Of a stretch of 64,000 nt of DNA, positions 20,793 to 31,805 are shown piece by piece. The stretch lies in the NCBI GenBank assembly GCA_003024785.1, contig PUQB01000191.1, forward strand, positions 1-64,000. Reading direction: 5' to 3'. The position numbers were made by a program, and so were the translations under genes. Each line of letters opens with the position of its first letter. The first letter of the stretch is position 1. This stretch comes from Selaginella tamariscina (lineage: Eukaryota > Streptophyta > Lycopodiopsida > Selaginellales > Selaginellaceae). The notes below the pieces were generated by a model. That model saw only the letters and a program-made list of their open reading frames with translations, made no database searches and was not told where the DNA came from.

Positions 20793-23700
20793 TGTTCATA
20801 TAGGTTGGAGTTGCTTTCTCTGTATAAGTGCAACCTGACTGGAAAGGTTCCAAAATTTACAAAATTCGCAAATTTACGGTACCTGGACATTGCTTTCAAC
20901 AACATGCTTGATTCTTGGACTTTGCAGGACATGGATATTTGCAGCTTACACCAGCTTCGGTCCTTCTCAGGTGTGTGTGTGTGTGTGTGTGTGTTGTGTG
21001 AGAGAGAGAGAGAGAGAGTGAGTGTGTATTTTGTGTATAGCTGAAAATAATTAAGCTAACTTTAATTTTGACGTTTTGAATATTTGTTCCAGCAACTGGA
21101 GAGGACTCAGAATCAGGAGAGGACTCAGAATCTTATCTAAAAGGACAAATTCCAGCGTGTATGGAACAGCTTCGCAATTTGACACATCTCGACCTTGCCA
21201 ATAACCAGGTCTCGGGTTCCATTCCATCCGAGTTCAGTTTACTCCGCAACCTAACTCATCTCGATCTTGGTCGTAATATGCTTACTGGTCCCATTTCTCC
21301 ATTATGCCACCTTCCTTATCTCAGGTATTCATATATTAATAATTTAAACCATATTGTTAATTATATCTTAATACATTACGTTCATAAAATATTTATATTG
21401 AGCTAATTGAACTCGTAACCTTCGCATATTCGAATGTATATCATGTTGTTCATAAATATATTTGTATTAAGCTTCCAACGAGGTTTGAACTCGTGACCTT
21501 TCGCTTATGAGACGAGCGCACTACCGACTGTGCTATGGAAGCCGCCATGTCAAACCCTAGCATGCACTTTAGCAACTTTTGTTCAAGTCTTTCCTTCGTT
21601 ATTACACATGTATTAATAATGTTTATGTTGTTCTTGTATTATTGATGATTTGATTTGTTGTTTTAAGGTATCTTGACTTGATGTTTTGGAACCAGCTTAA
21701 CGAAAACTGGTATATTCAAGGAATCCCAGACTGTATAGGGAACCTCACTAACCTTGTTTACTTAGAGATAGGGGAAAGTGGTTTCGTCGGTCAAATACCG
21801 TCATCCATCGGTCAACTATCGAAACTAGAGCATATTTCCTTGATGGAAATCTGTTTAGTGGTGCATTCCCTGATTCTTTTGGTAATCTTACCTCTCTTAA
21901 GACACTAAGCTTCGACAACTCCGGGTTTATCACCAGTTACCCAAATGCTGCACTTAATGGATCGATTCCGACACACTATCACGTCTCAAGGTAGTGTATG
22001 CAAACGCACACATATACGTGTGTATGCTGTGTGTGTTATATATATATGTCTTTTGTGTTCTTTTGTAAGGAATTGACAATGCTCCTGTTCAACAATCTGG
22101 GACTGTCGGGTCCAATCCCGGCATCTCTGGGCAAATTAAGAAGACTCCAGTCCTAGCGATTTCCAACATGCCTGGGATTAATGGATTTCCCGCAAGTATG
22201 GGAATGCTTTCAACCTACATACCTTGGAATATACTCCACGAATATCTCGGCAAGTATATCTCCCGAGCTTGGGAACCTTTCCTCTTTGCAGACACTGGAA
22301 TTGACGAATAACTCCCTTTCAGGTATATCGGTACACATGTGCATACACACTCATATGTATGTATGTATACACATTTAAATGCAGATGTAATTTACTCGTA
22401 CGTGTACAATGTATATCAGGTAGTATACCGGCAAGTTTCTCCAATCTCCGGAATATTGTTGGGATACTCCTGGGCAGTAATAGACTCTCTGGTAACTTAG
22501 AGATCAATTTTGATGATTTAAACAAGCTGGCTACACTCGATCTTTCAGCAAATTTTCTTAGCGGGAGTCTACCGGAAAATATCGGAAATACACCGTTAAC
22601 GAGCTGGACATATTCGGTAATAAGTTCACCGGAAGATTCCCGGTTTCACTGTACGGAGTGAATTTCATAGCTGCATCGCACAACTTGTTTAGCGACTTAA
22701 ACTCGGAATATCCACCGAAGTTTACAGATCGACTGACTATTTAGACCTCTCTAACAACAGGATTTCTGGGAGGCATTCCCGACTGGTTCTCACATCTTAG
22801 TAGTATCGGAGTGCTTGATCTTTCCAGCAATCAACTTACTGGTCCCTTGCCTACGTGGCTTCTTTCTGACTCTCCGATCAGCAGATCTCTGAGCCTTCTC
22901 TTCCCTCTCGGACAATCAATTTGTCATCCAGGTTGGTTCGTATACACATTTATTACCATATACGTGAGTGTGTGTAAATGTACTTTAAGAATGTAGATAA
23001 AAATACATATACATATCGAATGTATATTCGATATGTATGTCCTACTAGTCTTTACTTTTGTTCTCTATTAAGAAAACAAGCACTTAATAGGTTGGAGAGT
23101 TGCCACCAGTAGCCAGCCTTGACCTCTCCGCACAAACTTAACGGGGACAGTCCGTTTAAGCAGTGTGCACCAGACCGTGGACCTGACTCAGAACGGCTTC
23201 TCAAACATAACGTTGGACTCCATCTCGGATGCCCTCTCATTCTTGTCCCTCTCAACAAATGACTTCACTGGCCCTATACCGCCTGTATTCTTCGAAGGAA
23301 GGTTGTGCGTGCGTGTGCGTGTGCGTGTGCGTGTGCGTGTGATAAGCATATAACTAATTCTTGTACATGAACAGGAATTCAATGATCTCACTACTTGATT
23401 TCTCAAACAATCGCTTTTCCGGACACCTTCCCCGTGCACTACAGTCGGCATTTAGTTACTACTTTTCAAATAATAAGCTCAGTGGACGACTGCCTTCAGA
23501 GTATAACCTGGAAATCACCAGCCTAGATTTCAGCCATAATCGTTTTACTGGTTAAGTATACACTCACACACACACACACACACGCACACGCACACGCACA
23601 CACACACACACACACAACTCATGCGGTGTACTCTGTGTTGCGTAGGTCGTATACCAGCTTCAATTGGAGTATAGAGTATTTAGAAGTCTTGGATCTGTCA

Positions 23701-23881
23701 GAGAATGAGCTCACTGGATAATTCCTCGAGAACTGCAGAACCTTACCGTGCTTACTGTTTTCAACGTGTCGAGTAACCGTCTATCCGGGCAGATCCCGCA
23801 GGGGGATGCTTAGGAAAGTTTGGGTCTTCCGCATTTGGGAATAATTCTGGTCTTTGTGGGTACCCATTACCTGCCTGTTAA
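20136..23881 (+). CDS. Extracellular leucine-rich-repeat protein (RLP-like, no kinase)
   Basis: The start ATG 20136 opens a signal peptide (LLKIVFLNLFIFLAA). An LRR N-cap follows: CESLAYF, then FDDPSGVLRSW and SCCSWPGITCN across an intron. About 15-20 plant-type repeats (LxxLxLxxNxLxGxIP) follow, for example LTHLDLANNQVSGSIPSEF and LDLSENELTG. It ends in FGNNSGLCGYPLPAC and TAA 23879-23881. No transmembrane segment or kinase domain follows, so a secreted or truncated receptor-like protein is likely, of the kind used in peptide or pathogen sensing. The gene is cut into at least ten short exons, with introns often placed between repeats and rich in GT/CA or CT microsatellites. Several one-base frame breaks occur (about 21840, 22600, 22760, 23680, 23720). 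It may be a gene read with errors or a young pseudogene. Confidence 0.75.
21470..21543 (-). tRNA. tRNA-Met (CAT), in an LRR-gene intron, antisense
   Basis: On the minus strand 74 bases fold as a cloverleaf: acceptor GGCTTCC/GGAAGCT (one G-T pair), D stem GCAC/GTGC, anticodon loop CTCATAA (anticodon CAT) and T stem ACGAG/CTCGT around loop TTCAAAC. The internal promoter A box TAGCACAGTCGG is a perfect match to the consensus. The anticodon stem has one C-A mismatch. It lies inside an intron of the LRR gene and opposes it. The anticodon could be elongator Met or a modified Ile-CAT, and a transferred organellar copy cannot be excluded. Confidence 0.75.
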
Positions 23882-24097
23882 ACACGCACTAATTTAATCA
23901 TGACTTAACAGTTAAACATGTCTGAGATTATATTCTGAGCAAGTATATTCTAAAAGAAACATTTAATTATGCTGATGACAGCAAGTGTAGGGGCATTTTA
24001 ATTTTGTGCAGATCGCGACCGTCATCTAGATCTACGGCAGCAGGGAGATGACCGTTGAAGAGGTCGAGTTAGGGTATGCATTGCTAGGGTCGAAGGA

Positions 24098-25863
24098 ATG
24101 TCGGAAAACGGCAACGGCACACCGCTCAAAGCGATCCAGGTAAAGTTTTTTGCATTCGATTCTGCGAGCAATCTCTGTGAACGATCTGTGTTATTTGAGG
24201 AGAATCTGTCCTTCTTAAATGATTCTATTCCATGAACATGTTTCATGATTCTAGAGATGAATTTGTCAAATTCTGTGATTTCAGGAAAGCGCCATGGAGA
24301 TCTACAGAAATCTCATGCCGGCATTGCGTCGGTGTTCATCTTTCAGGCACTATCGTAGTGGTAATGTTTCCGAGAGGCGCGCGAGCCACCAACAAGCCGA
24401 TAATCTCAGTGGCAACAGGACATGTTTCTCCGTCTTGTCAATATGAACGGTTTGTGCGGGAAGGCCTTGTGAGCGAATCCGATGTTGCCACGTTAGGCAG
24501 AAAATCCTTGATCACGTTGTTGTCTGCTACGACGGAGGTGAATACCCACAAGTCACCAGGGACAAATTGCTATTCCTACAGGTAAACACATTATTTATGT
24601 TGGTTCAATCACCCACACCTACAAATGAATGAATGATCTGTCATCTCAAGATAAATCTCTTGTAATAAGCTGCTTTTTCTAGGAGCTGCTGTACTCTAGA
24701 TGTATATCCGAGGACCAGTACCACAGCGTCAAGAACTCTCTTCTCTACAGATTAGCGGCTCAAGGAGCCGAGATAAACTCGAGCGACATAGTTCTAACAT
24801 GCTCATCTACAGCACCTCCCGAGCGTTTGGTAAGTATGTGTGTGTGTCTCATACTGTTATGATAAATTAATCTGGTATGATTATTAGTATCATTTCATCA
24901 TTATATTCAATGAACAGGGACAGGCCACGGCCAACAACGACACTGTCAATCCAAAGGTCGAGAAGGACCCATTGGTGAGCCCGAAGGACGAGACGAGCGA
25001 CATTAATTCCCGGTCAAGCATCTGTTGTCCCGTCTAATGCACAATGGCAAAGTTCACAACGAATCTACGTAAGGATTGGAATACACATTCATGAATACAC
25101 ACACACACCACATGCATGTATATATTGATCTATCTTTCTTGCAGAAGACCGTCAAGAGTTCCTCATTCAGTGGACTTCCTCAAGCCAGACAGTGGTGTAG
25201 AGACCTTCCCGAGTTCGATCAATGTGGCTCACCTCTGTTTCACTCTCCTTGCGGCTCTGTTTCTTCCATGGAGAGCTCCTCGAACCAAGGAGCAACTTCT
25301 ACTAAAGAAAGATCGCAGAAAGAAGTATGTATATCTTTATATAACCACATAGATTATTACCTTATTATGTATTCTGCATGTGTGCTTGTGTATTTTACAC
25401 AGCGCAAACAGTCGTCGATACAAACAATATCATGACCATTTCTCTTGCCATAGATAACAGCGACTTCTACACCACCAAAGAAGGCATGGAGATTAGACAT
25501 GCTGAGGCCGCCCACACTCGTTCATACCAAGAGCCCGGTCAAAGAAGAAAAGACGGATGCTAACGAGCCCGCTGTTCTATCGCCCATTACAACTCCAACA
25601 GGGCTAAATTGAAAAAGAAGTCCCAGAAAGGTGCTTCGTCTGACTTCTACATTGACAAGGTACGAGCTGTATCCATGAATAAGTGTCTGTGTGCTTATAA
25701 TCTCTCTTCGGAGACAGGATCTGGTTCATCAGCAATCTTATAATATACAAGTAAACATTTTATAGAAAACCCATTACAACTTATAAACACAAATGTATAC
25801 ATAGCAATGTAATATGTTATGTATAGCATATATTGTACAATGATTCATCGTTGACACAGGATG

Positions 25864-25930
<67 letters not shown>

Positions 25931-27038
25931 ACAAATAAAAACAAGGAGAGACGGTTAAATGCAGGTCCTGGGTGAGAATATCAAGAAGGAGTTGGAGCAT
26001 ATCAGGAGTGAGATGAGCAAGACAAACACAAGTCAGACTTTTACGTAAGTCTCTAATAGCTTCAACATTATGTTTGAGATTCAACAAAACGATTGGCTGG
26101 TTGCCTGGTTCTGTCTGTTCTCGCTTGCACTAGGCATGCCTGTGTATGTGCGTGTGAAGCCCGGAGTGTACCTCTATAGTTTATATGATGTTTTGGTGCG
26201 TTACAGGAATGATCAGATAGATGCCATTGCAACACGTCTCCCTACAGACAAGACCGAGTTAATGCGTTTCTTTCCAAAGTAAGTCAGCCATGAATAGATG
26301 GAGTCACGTGTGCCTGTGTGTGTTTATATCAAATAGTTTTTGTATCTAATGTTCATGCGGTATATGTGATATGATGCACATACCTCCCTGTCATATATAT
26401 ACAATTCTGTTGTCATAATGTGCACATAAACGTGTGCGTACTTGTATGTTAACGCTATATTACCAGGGCGTGGTGCGACAGATATGGAGACGGCGTGTTA
26501 GACGTGGTGGACAAGAATTTAAAGGCCACATCAAAGACATGCAAACACCCAAGAAGACTGCAAAGGAAAACCCATCCAAGCCGTCACCGGTACATCAACC
26601 AACAGGTAATATAAATGATATATATAGAGCCATTTACTTATATAGTAAATATAAGTCATTACTACGAAAATGCGAGCATAAAGGTGTAGTTGATACTCTC
26701 TCTGTCTCTGTGCACGCACGCGCACAACTAATTGAGAGTTTACTTTTGTTAATCAGGAACAAGTCTACAAACAGGTGCATCTTTATGACTTCAGATGAAA
26801 ATTCATCGCCACGCCGAGCTGTCACAACACCACGTAAAGTCACGTCGTTTAACTCGAGCAGTGAGAGACTTGAAAAGGTACATAAACACACACACACACA
26901 CACACAGCTGCACACAAACATGAGAGAGACAGAGATGTATGTACCTAAGTATATGCACAAATTTAACAGGAGCTGGACGGGAAGCTCTGTGCGGAGATTG
27001 AGAAGCTGCCTCATAGGAAAACACCCATTCGTGTCTAA
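24098..27038 (+). CDS. Conserved plant protein of unknown function, C-terminal HRDC-like motif
   Basis: About eleven exons are visible. Exon 1 is MSENGNGTPLKAIQ (ATG 24098, donor after 24139). Exon 2 (24285-24581) reads MEIYRNLMPALRR, FLRLVNMNGLCGKAL, GLVSESDVATL, then LDHVVVCYDGGEYPQVTRDK. Exon 3 (24683-24829) reads ELLYSRCISEDQYHSVKNSL and LAAQGAEINSSDIVL. Later exons are Ser/Lys-rich. Exons at about 25965-26044, 26207-26280 and 26466-26605 encode GENIKKELEHIRSEMSK and DQIDAIATRLPTDKTEL, MRFFPKAWCDRYGDGVLDVV. The last segment resembles the HRDC helix pattern of RecQ-type proteins, but no helicase domain is present. The stop is TAA 27036-27038. I recognise the N-terminal block as a plant-conserved family without a known role. 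Single-base losses break exon 2 twice and exons 4-6. Confidence 0.6.
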
Positions 27039-27429
27039 CAACCTGGTTAGTTTTTTTAATAATGTATGCTATCACCTAAGCAGTCATGCATTGTTAATAA
27101 GTTTTTGTGTTACCTACCAGTATAAAATTGATGAATATAGTTTCTGTTCTGTATATTAGTTCTACGCTGTGTAGAATTCGCAGGAAAATGATTTACCAGA
27201 CAGTGTGCAGTAATAAGCATGTTCAACCGGTTATGTTAAACATATTACCATATAAATTTAATATCTACTTACACATCGCGGTATACTCTTTATGTTCAAT
27301 TAACGACGCTGATATCACTGTCGTGCATAACAGGCAGTTATCATATACGAAATATAAAAACTTAAGATTTTTATTACTAAGGCGAAAGCAAGGAAGTGAT
27401 TATGGGCATTTAGGCCCAATTTGTTTGTA

Positions 27430-27606
27430 ACAGCTGCAGTTGTAATGCCCTTTGTGCCATTTGCGGTGGTGACTCAAAGGAACACAGTTGCAATCTCTGC
27501 AGCAAACAGTGCAGTTTTTTATGCAATGCTTGCGATTTTTGAAGATTTGCACCGGTTGCTGCAAGGTGGTCCACAATCTGCATTCAAAACCATATATAAC
27601 TTTGCC
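27430..27606 (+). other. Possible cysteine-rich (zinc-binding) exon
   Basis: After a plausible acceptor (TTTGTTTGTAACAG at about 27420-27433) one frame reads a dense Cys pattern: C-S-C, C-x2-C-G-G-D, H-S-C-x2-C-x3-C-x3-C-x2-C, then after a one-base shift ICTGCCKVVHNLH. Ten cysteines fall within about 40 codons, spaced in CxxC pairs as in zinc-binding domains. No neighbouring exon could be joined with confidence, and the other frames are also open, so this may be chance. Confidence 0.3.
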
Positions 27607-28229
27607 ATACACATGTACATATACATATGCATATGTATGTTGGTGTGTGTGTATACTTACTTATCAGCTTTCCCAAGAGCTGTCGACCATGATGGCTTTT
27701 CTCCTTTGTAAACAAAAGAAACAAAGCAAGTTCAGAACACACAACCACTTGGAGCTATTAGATTGATATATGTGCTTATGCAGAATATGTACCTGATCAA
27801 TACCAAATCCAGATGCGGCCTGTAAATGGTATAAACAATGCTAAATAACATGGTTTCTTATAGAACAAAGAAGACAATGCAGATGTTAAGTAGATAAATG
27901 TTATGTTTTCTTTATGCAGATATGTTTCTTTTCTTACCTGGAGGAACTGGAATGAGAATAGCAAGAAGACAATGACACCCACAATGTGCCTGCTTGCCAT
28001 TGAACTAGGTATGACCAGGTATGGAGAGCATCTGTATCTCTATATGTGTGTGCACATGTGGTACTATGATTATATCGCATGTGTTAAAGGTTGGATTCAT
28101 AATAACAGTGCATACACAACATATACACACAGGGGAGCGTGGTGGGCATGCATACATATACACATTATATGTGTGAGATGTCACCAGCACGCCGGTTTGA
28201 TTTCCAATGCAATGTTTCATTAATTAAGG

Positions 28230-30170
28230 AATCATGTCAGAGAGTGTTTAATACTGCATGAAGTTTACCTCAGAGAACGTTAATATCATAAAAGATACAA
28301 ACAAAACACGTTATTTTATGCAAAAGACAACGGGGCAGCGACATTAATGAAAATTATTATACAATAAAAAATATTACTCATTTATATTAATTTCAAATTT
28401 TAAAAATTCTTAATCATATAGCATTTTAAAATATTCTAGGAAGAAGAAAAAATATAACTTAAATTATAATAAATAAATATATATAGGAGAATTAAAAATT
28501 ATTACATTTTAATTAAAATATAGTTTAAGCACTCATATTTATAATAATGATTTTACTTACATTTACGCATTGCATTTTTATTTTAAAGTAAGTTTTGTAA
28601 CATATTAATATATAATCATTATTTTATGATAATAATAAAGTTTACAAATTTTAAGATTTAAATAAAAACTTAAAGATCATGCACAAAAATATAATGATTA
28701 AATATATACTCAATATTATTAAATTATTTACATTATCAAATCGGTTAATTGTGTAAAATTTTGTCATGAGCTTGTGATCAATACAATGTTTATTTAAAAT
28801 TAAAATTTTATATAGTTATTTTATTAATTTAATTTGATTTAAGATCCTTTTGGTAAGTATTAAAATTCAAATGTTTATGTCATTTCATAGATATCTTTCA
28901 ACGGTAACATAAAGTGTTATAATATTTTAATCGAAATAGATTAGATATTAATATATTATAAAACAATCATATTAAATATACTTTTATTCAATATTTATTT
29001 AAAAATCGCTATCATAGATGTGATGTAACAAGTACATCTTAAACTTTATCTTTTTATGTATTTGATACTAATATTTTATTATTGTGATAATAATTAAATG
29101 TTTGTGACATGCAAACTCAAGCTTATTAATTAATTTAAATATTTATTTATATTATTTAACATTAAAAACAACATAAATAAGATATGGAATTCCTGAGTTC
29201 ATAACTGAGGTCTTTCACACCACCCTTAACTTAACTTAGCACGTATAAGCTAAGTAAGAGTTAAAGGTGTATTTAATTCGCACTAACTCTCTCTTAAGAA
29301 AAAAGTTAAAGGTTTTAGATTTATATTAACTCTTAATTTAAATTAAGAAATTATATTAAAGATAACTGATTTGCACTCGTTAACTCTTAACTTTTTAACT
29401 TAAATTAAAAGATTATGTTAAGGCAATGGATTTACATAGATACTTATGTAAGGTAACCTACATATTTTACTTTACACTTACAATTAAAATATTAAGGGTA
29501 ATGAATTTGAATATTATTATTAATATAATATATTTTTATATTTACATTTAAGTTAAAATTATTAACTTAATTATTTTGAATGAACTTAACATATCTACAT
29601 TTAATTTAACATTCTTATGTCAAGTTATAATAAATAGTTTAAATAATTTTTAATTTATAATAAATATTTTTAACCACTTTAAAATATTTTACAGTATCCA
29701 TGATCTAAATAATAAGTGCATTCTTAATTTTTTATTAACATTTAAAATAATTTTAGTTATTATAAAAAATATAAAATATGGTGAGATAAAATTATATATT
29801 TGTATATAATATTGTATATGGGTACATTCTATAGATAATTAAATTTTATATATTTTAAATATGTTTAAACAAGTAAAAACTTCATAAAAATATTAATACA
29901 TATGCATGTGTGTTAACGTCACAATCCTAAACCTCACATACACGGACAGAAATTAATGCAGAACGAGAATATACTAAGAATATATTGAGAATAATGAAAA
30001 TACTTAAAAAAATTCATCTGTATTATTTTTTAATGTTTCTCTCTCTCTCACATACAACACAAAATTAAACACTGTATCTTCACACAAACACAGCACCAAA
30101 CACAGAGAGTGTAGTTGGTCAACACCTGTGCATAGTTACTCTCACTGGTGACCACAGGAACACGTAGATT
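28230..30170. other. AT-rich intergenic region
   Basis: This is very AT-rich sequence with short A/T homopolymers and stop codons in all frames. I see no gene, RNA or repeat structure in it. Confidence 0.6.
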
Positions 30171-30177
30171 AAGTAAT

Positions 30178-30184
30178 CACGTGG
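30178..30184 (+). promoter_or_regulatory. G-box/ABRE-like CACGTGG upstream of the dioxygenase
   Basis: CACGTGG lies 86 bases before the ATG at 30270. ACGT-core boxes of this form are bound by bZIP factors and often confer ABA or stress response. A similar box precedes the LEA gene on the other side of this gene pair. Confidence 0.4.
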
Positions 30185-30269
30185 ACCTCCATGAAACACA
30201 TCGATTGGGCAACGTATTATACAGTGTATAAAGAGAAGGCACATGCATACACCCTCTTGAAGTCTTACA

Positions 30270-31516
30270 ATGGGCCAAGCTGTTCCTCAAGTAGTAGCAG
30301 TTCAAGACTTTTTGAGTCGGGTGAGAAGCTCTCGCAGGTACCGAAGAACTACGTGGCGCCGGTGGACGACACGCCAGTGGTACCGCTCGAGCCCGGTAAG
30401 TCAATTCCCGTAGTGGATCTCAAGAATTTCAACCTCAGCAAGGAGGAGCGCGACAATGTCATCCATGAGATTGCGAATGCAAAGCAGTGAGTGGGGTTTC
30501 CAGGTCATCAACCACGGAATCAACGTGGAATTACTGGCCCTGGCACAGGATGTCTCCCGAACCTTCTTCAACCTCCCCAAGGAAGAGAAGATGAAGTACG
30601 TCGCAAGAAGTACGGATTTCAGGAGGACGGGTACGGTAGCAGGATCTTCACCTCTGAAGATGCGGTTCAGCTGTGGAGGGATTTCATTCTCCTGTGCATG
30701 CACCCGACAAAGAACCCCCAAACTGGCCTGCTCAAACCACAATACAGGTATATGCGTGTGCGTGTGTGTGTGAGAGAGAGAACACATGATCTCACACACA
30801 CACACATACACATACCAATGCTTGCGTGTGTTCCAGAGAGACGATGGCAAAGCAGTGACGAGTTCCTGGTACTGGCAAAGAGACTGCTGGGTTATCTCTC
30901 AGAAGGCGTGGGGCTACCGAGTACATACTTCGAGGAGAAGTTCGGGCAGCCGACACAGTCTATACTCACCAACTACTATCCGGCTTGCCCAGAGCCGGAC
31001 AAAGTCCTCGGCTTCATGCCGCACTCGGATTTCGGTGGTCTCACTCTGTTACTGCAGACTCCACACCGGGACTTCAGGTTCTCAAGGACAATGCGTGGGT
31101 CACCGTTGAGCCCATCCGGGGGCCATTACTATCAACATCAGTGACTTTCTCGAGGTATGCACACATTCACGCACGCACGCACATGCACACAACTGTGAAT
31201 CAGCAACTGAATGAGCAATGGAAGGTACAAGAGTGTGATACACAGGGTGAGAGTGAGCGAGAAGAGCCCACGCATGTCAATTGCAAGCAACTACAGTTGC
31301 CTCTTCGACGCAAGTGCTGCACCGGCCCCAGAACTGATGATGAAGAGCACCCACAGTTGTACAAGGCCTGTTGTGTTTGGGGACTATGTGAATGTTGTTA
31401 AGGAGAGAGGACCGATTGGAAAGGCGTACATGATGGTTCAGCATGGAGACAAACTGAGTATATGCTCCTTCAGCACAAGGATTCGTAAGTATCGTGATGT
31501 ACTATATTCTTGCTAA
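30270..31516 (+). CDS. 2-oxoglutarate/Fe(II)-dependent dioxygenase
   Basis: This soluble enzyme belongs to the plant 2OGD superfamily (DIOX_N plus 2OG-FeII_Oxy); the substrate is unknown. From ATG 30270 (MGQAVPQVVAVQDF) the N-terminal domain includes SIPVVDLKNF and WGFQVINHGI; FTSEDAVQLWRD follows. After an intron (about 30750-30836) the core has PACPEPDKVLGFMPHSDFGG, containing the Fe ligands H and D of HxD. Next come LQVLKDNAWVTVEPI, then TINISDFLE before a second intron, and SNGRYKSVIHRV (third ligand H) with RMSIAS (2OG-binding RxS). All catalytic residues are present. The frame breaks about six times. The first break is repaired by one T in a T5 run at 30309-30313, so errors are likelier than decay. 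The C-terminal end is uncertain. Confidence 0.8.
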
Positions 31517-31805
31517 ATAATATGTACTGTATATCACACTGTATACTTTAAAGTGTTGTCTCTTGTCCATCAAAATGGAAAATGACAACGTAACTCAGAC
31601 ATAGACGTAAGCACGTCATAGAACATGTGCGTGTGTAAATGCAAAAATATTGTTACAATGTTACCTCACAATGTCAAACTGTGATGCCAAGTGAAAAGGA
31701 CACTTTCTGATAATCGTGCTTCATCTGCCATCAATTTCAACACATCAGAAATGATGTGCGTGTGTGTGTGTGTGTGTGTGTATTTGCAGACCAGAAACTT
31801 ACCAA

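Noticed and set aside
20720-20932. Frames running through CT/CA microsatellites, with Arg-Glu or His-Thr repeats.
   Set aside because: Simple-repeat translation inside introns, with no independent support.
25866-25935. Long CT then CA run considered as a functional purine/pyrimidine element.
   Set aside because: An ordinary compound microsatellite of the kind found in many introns here.
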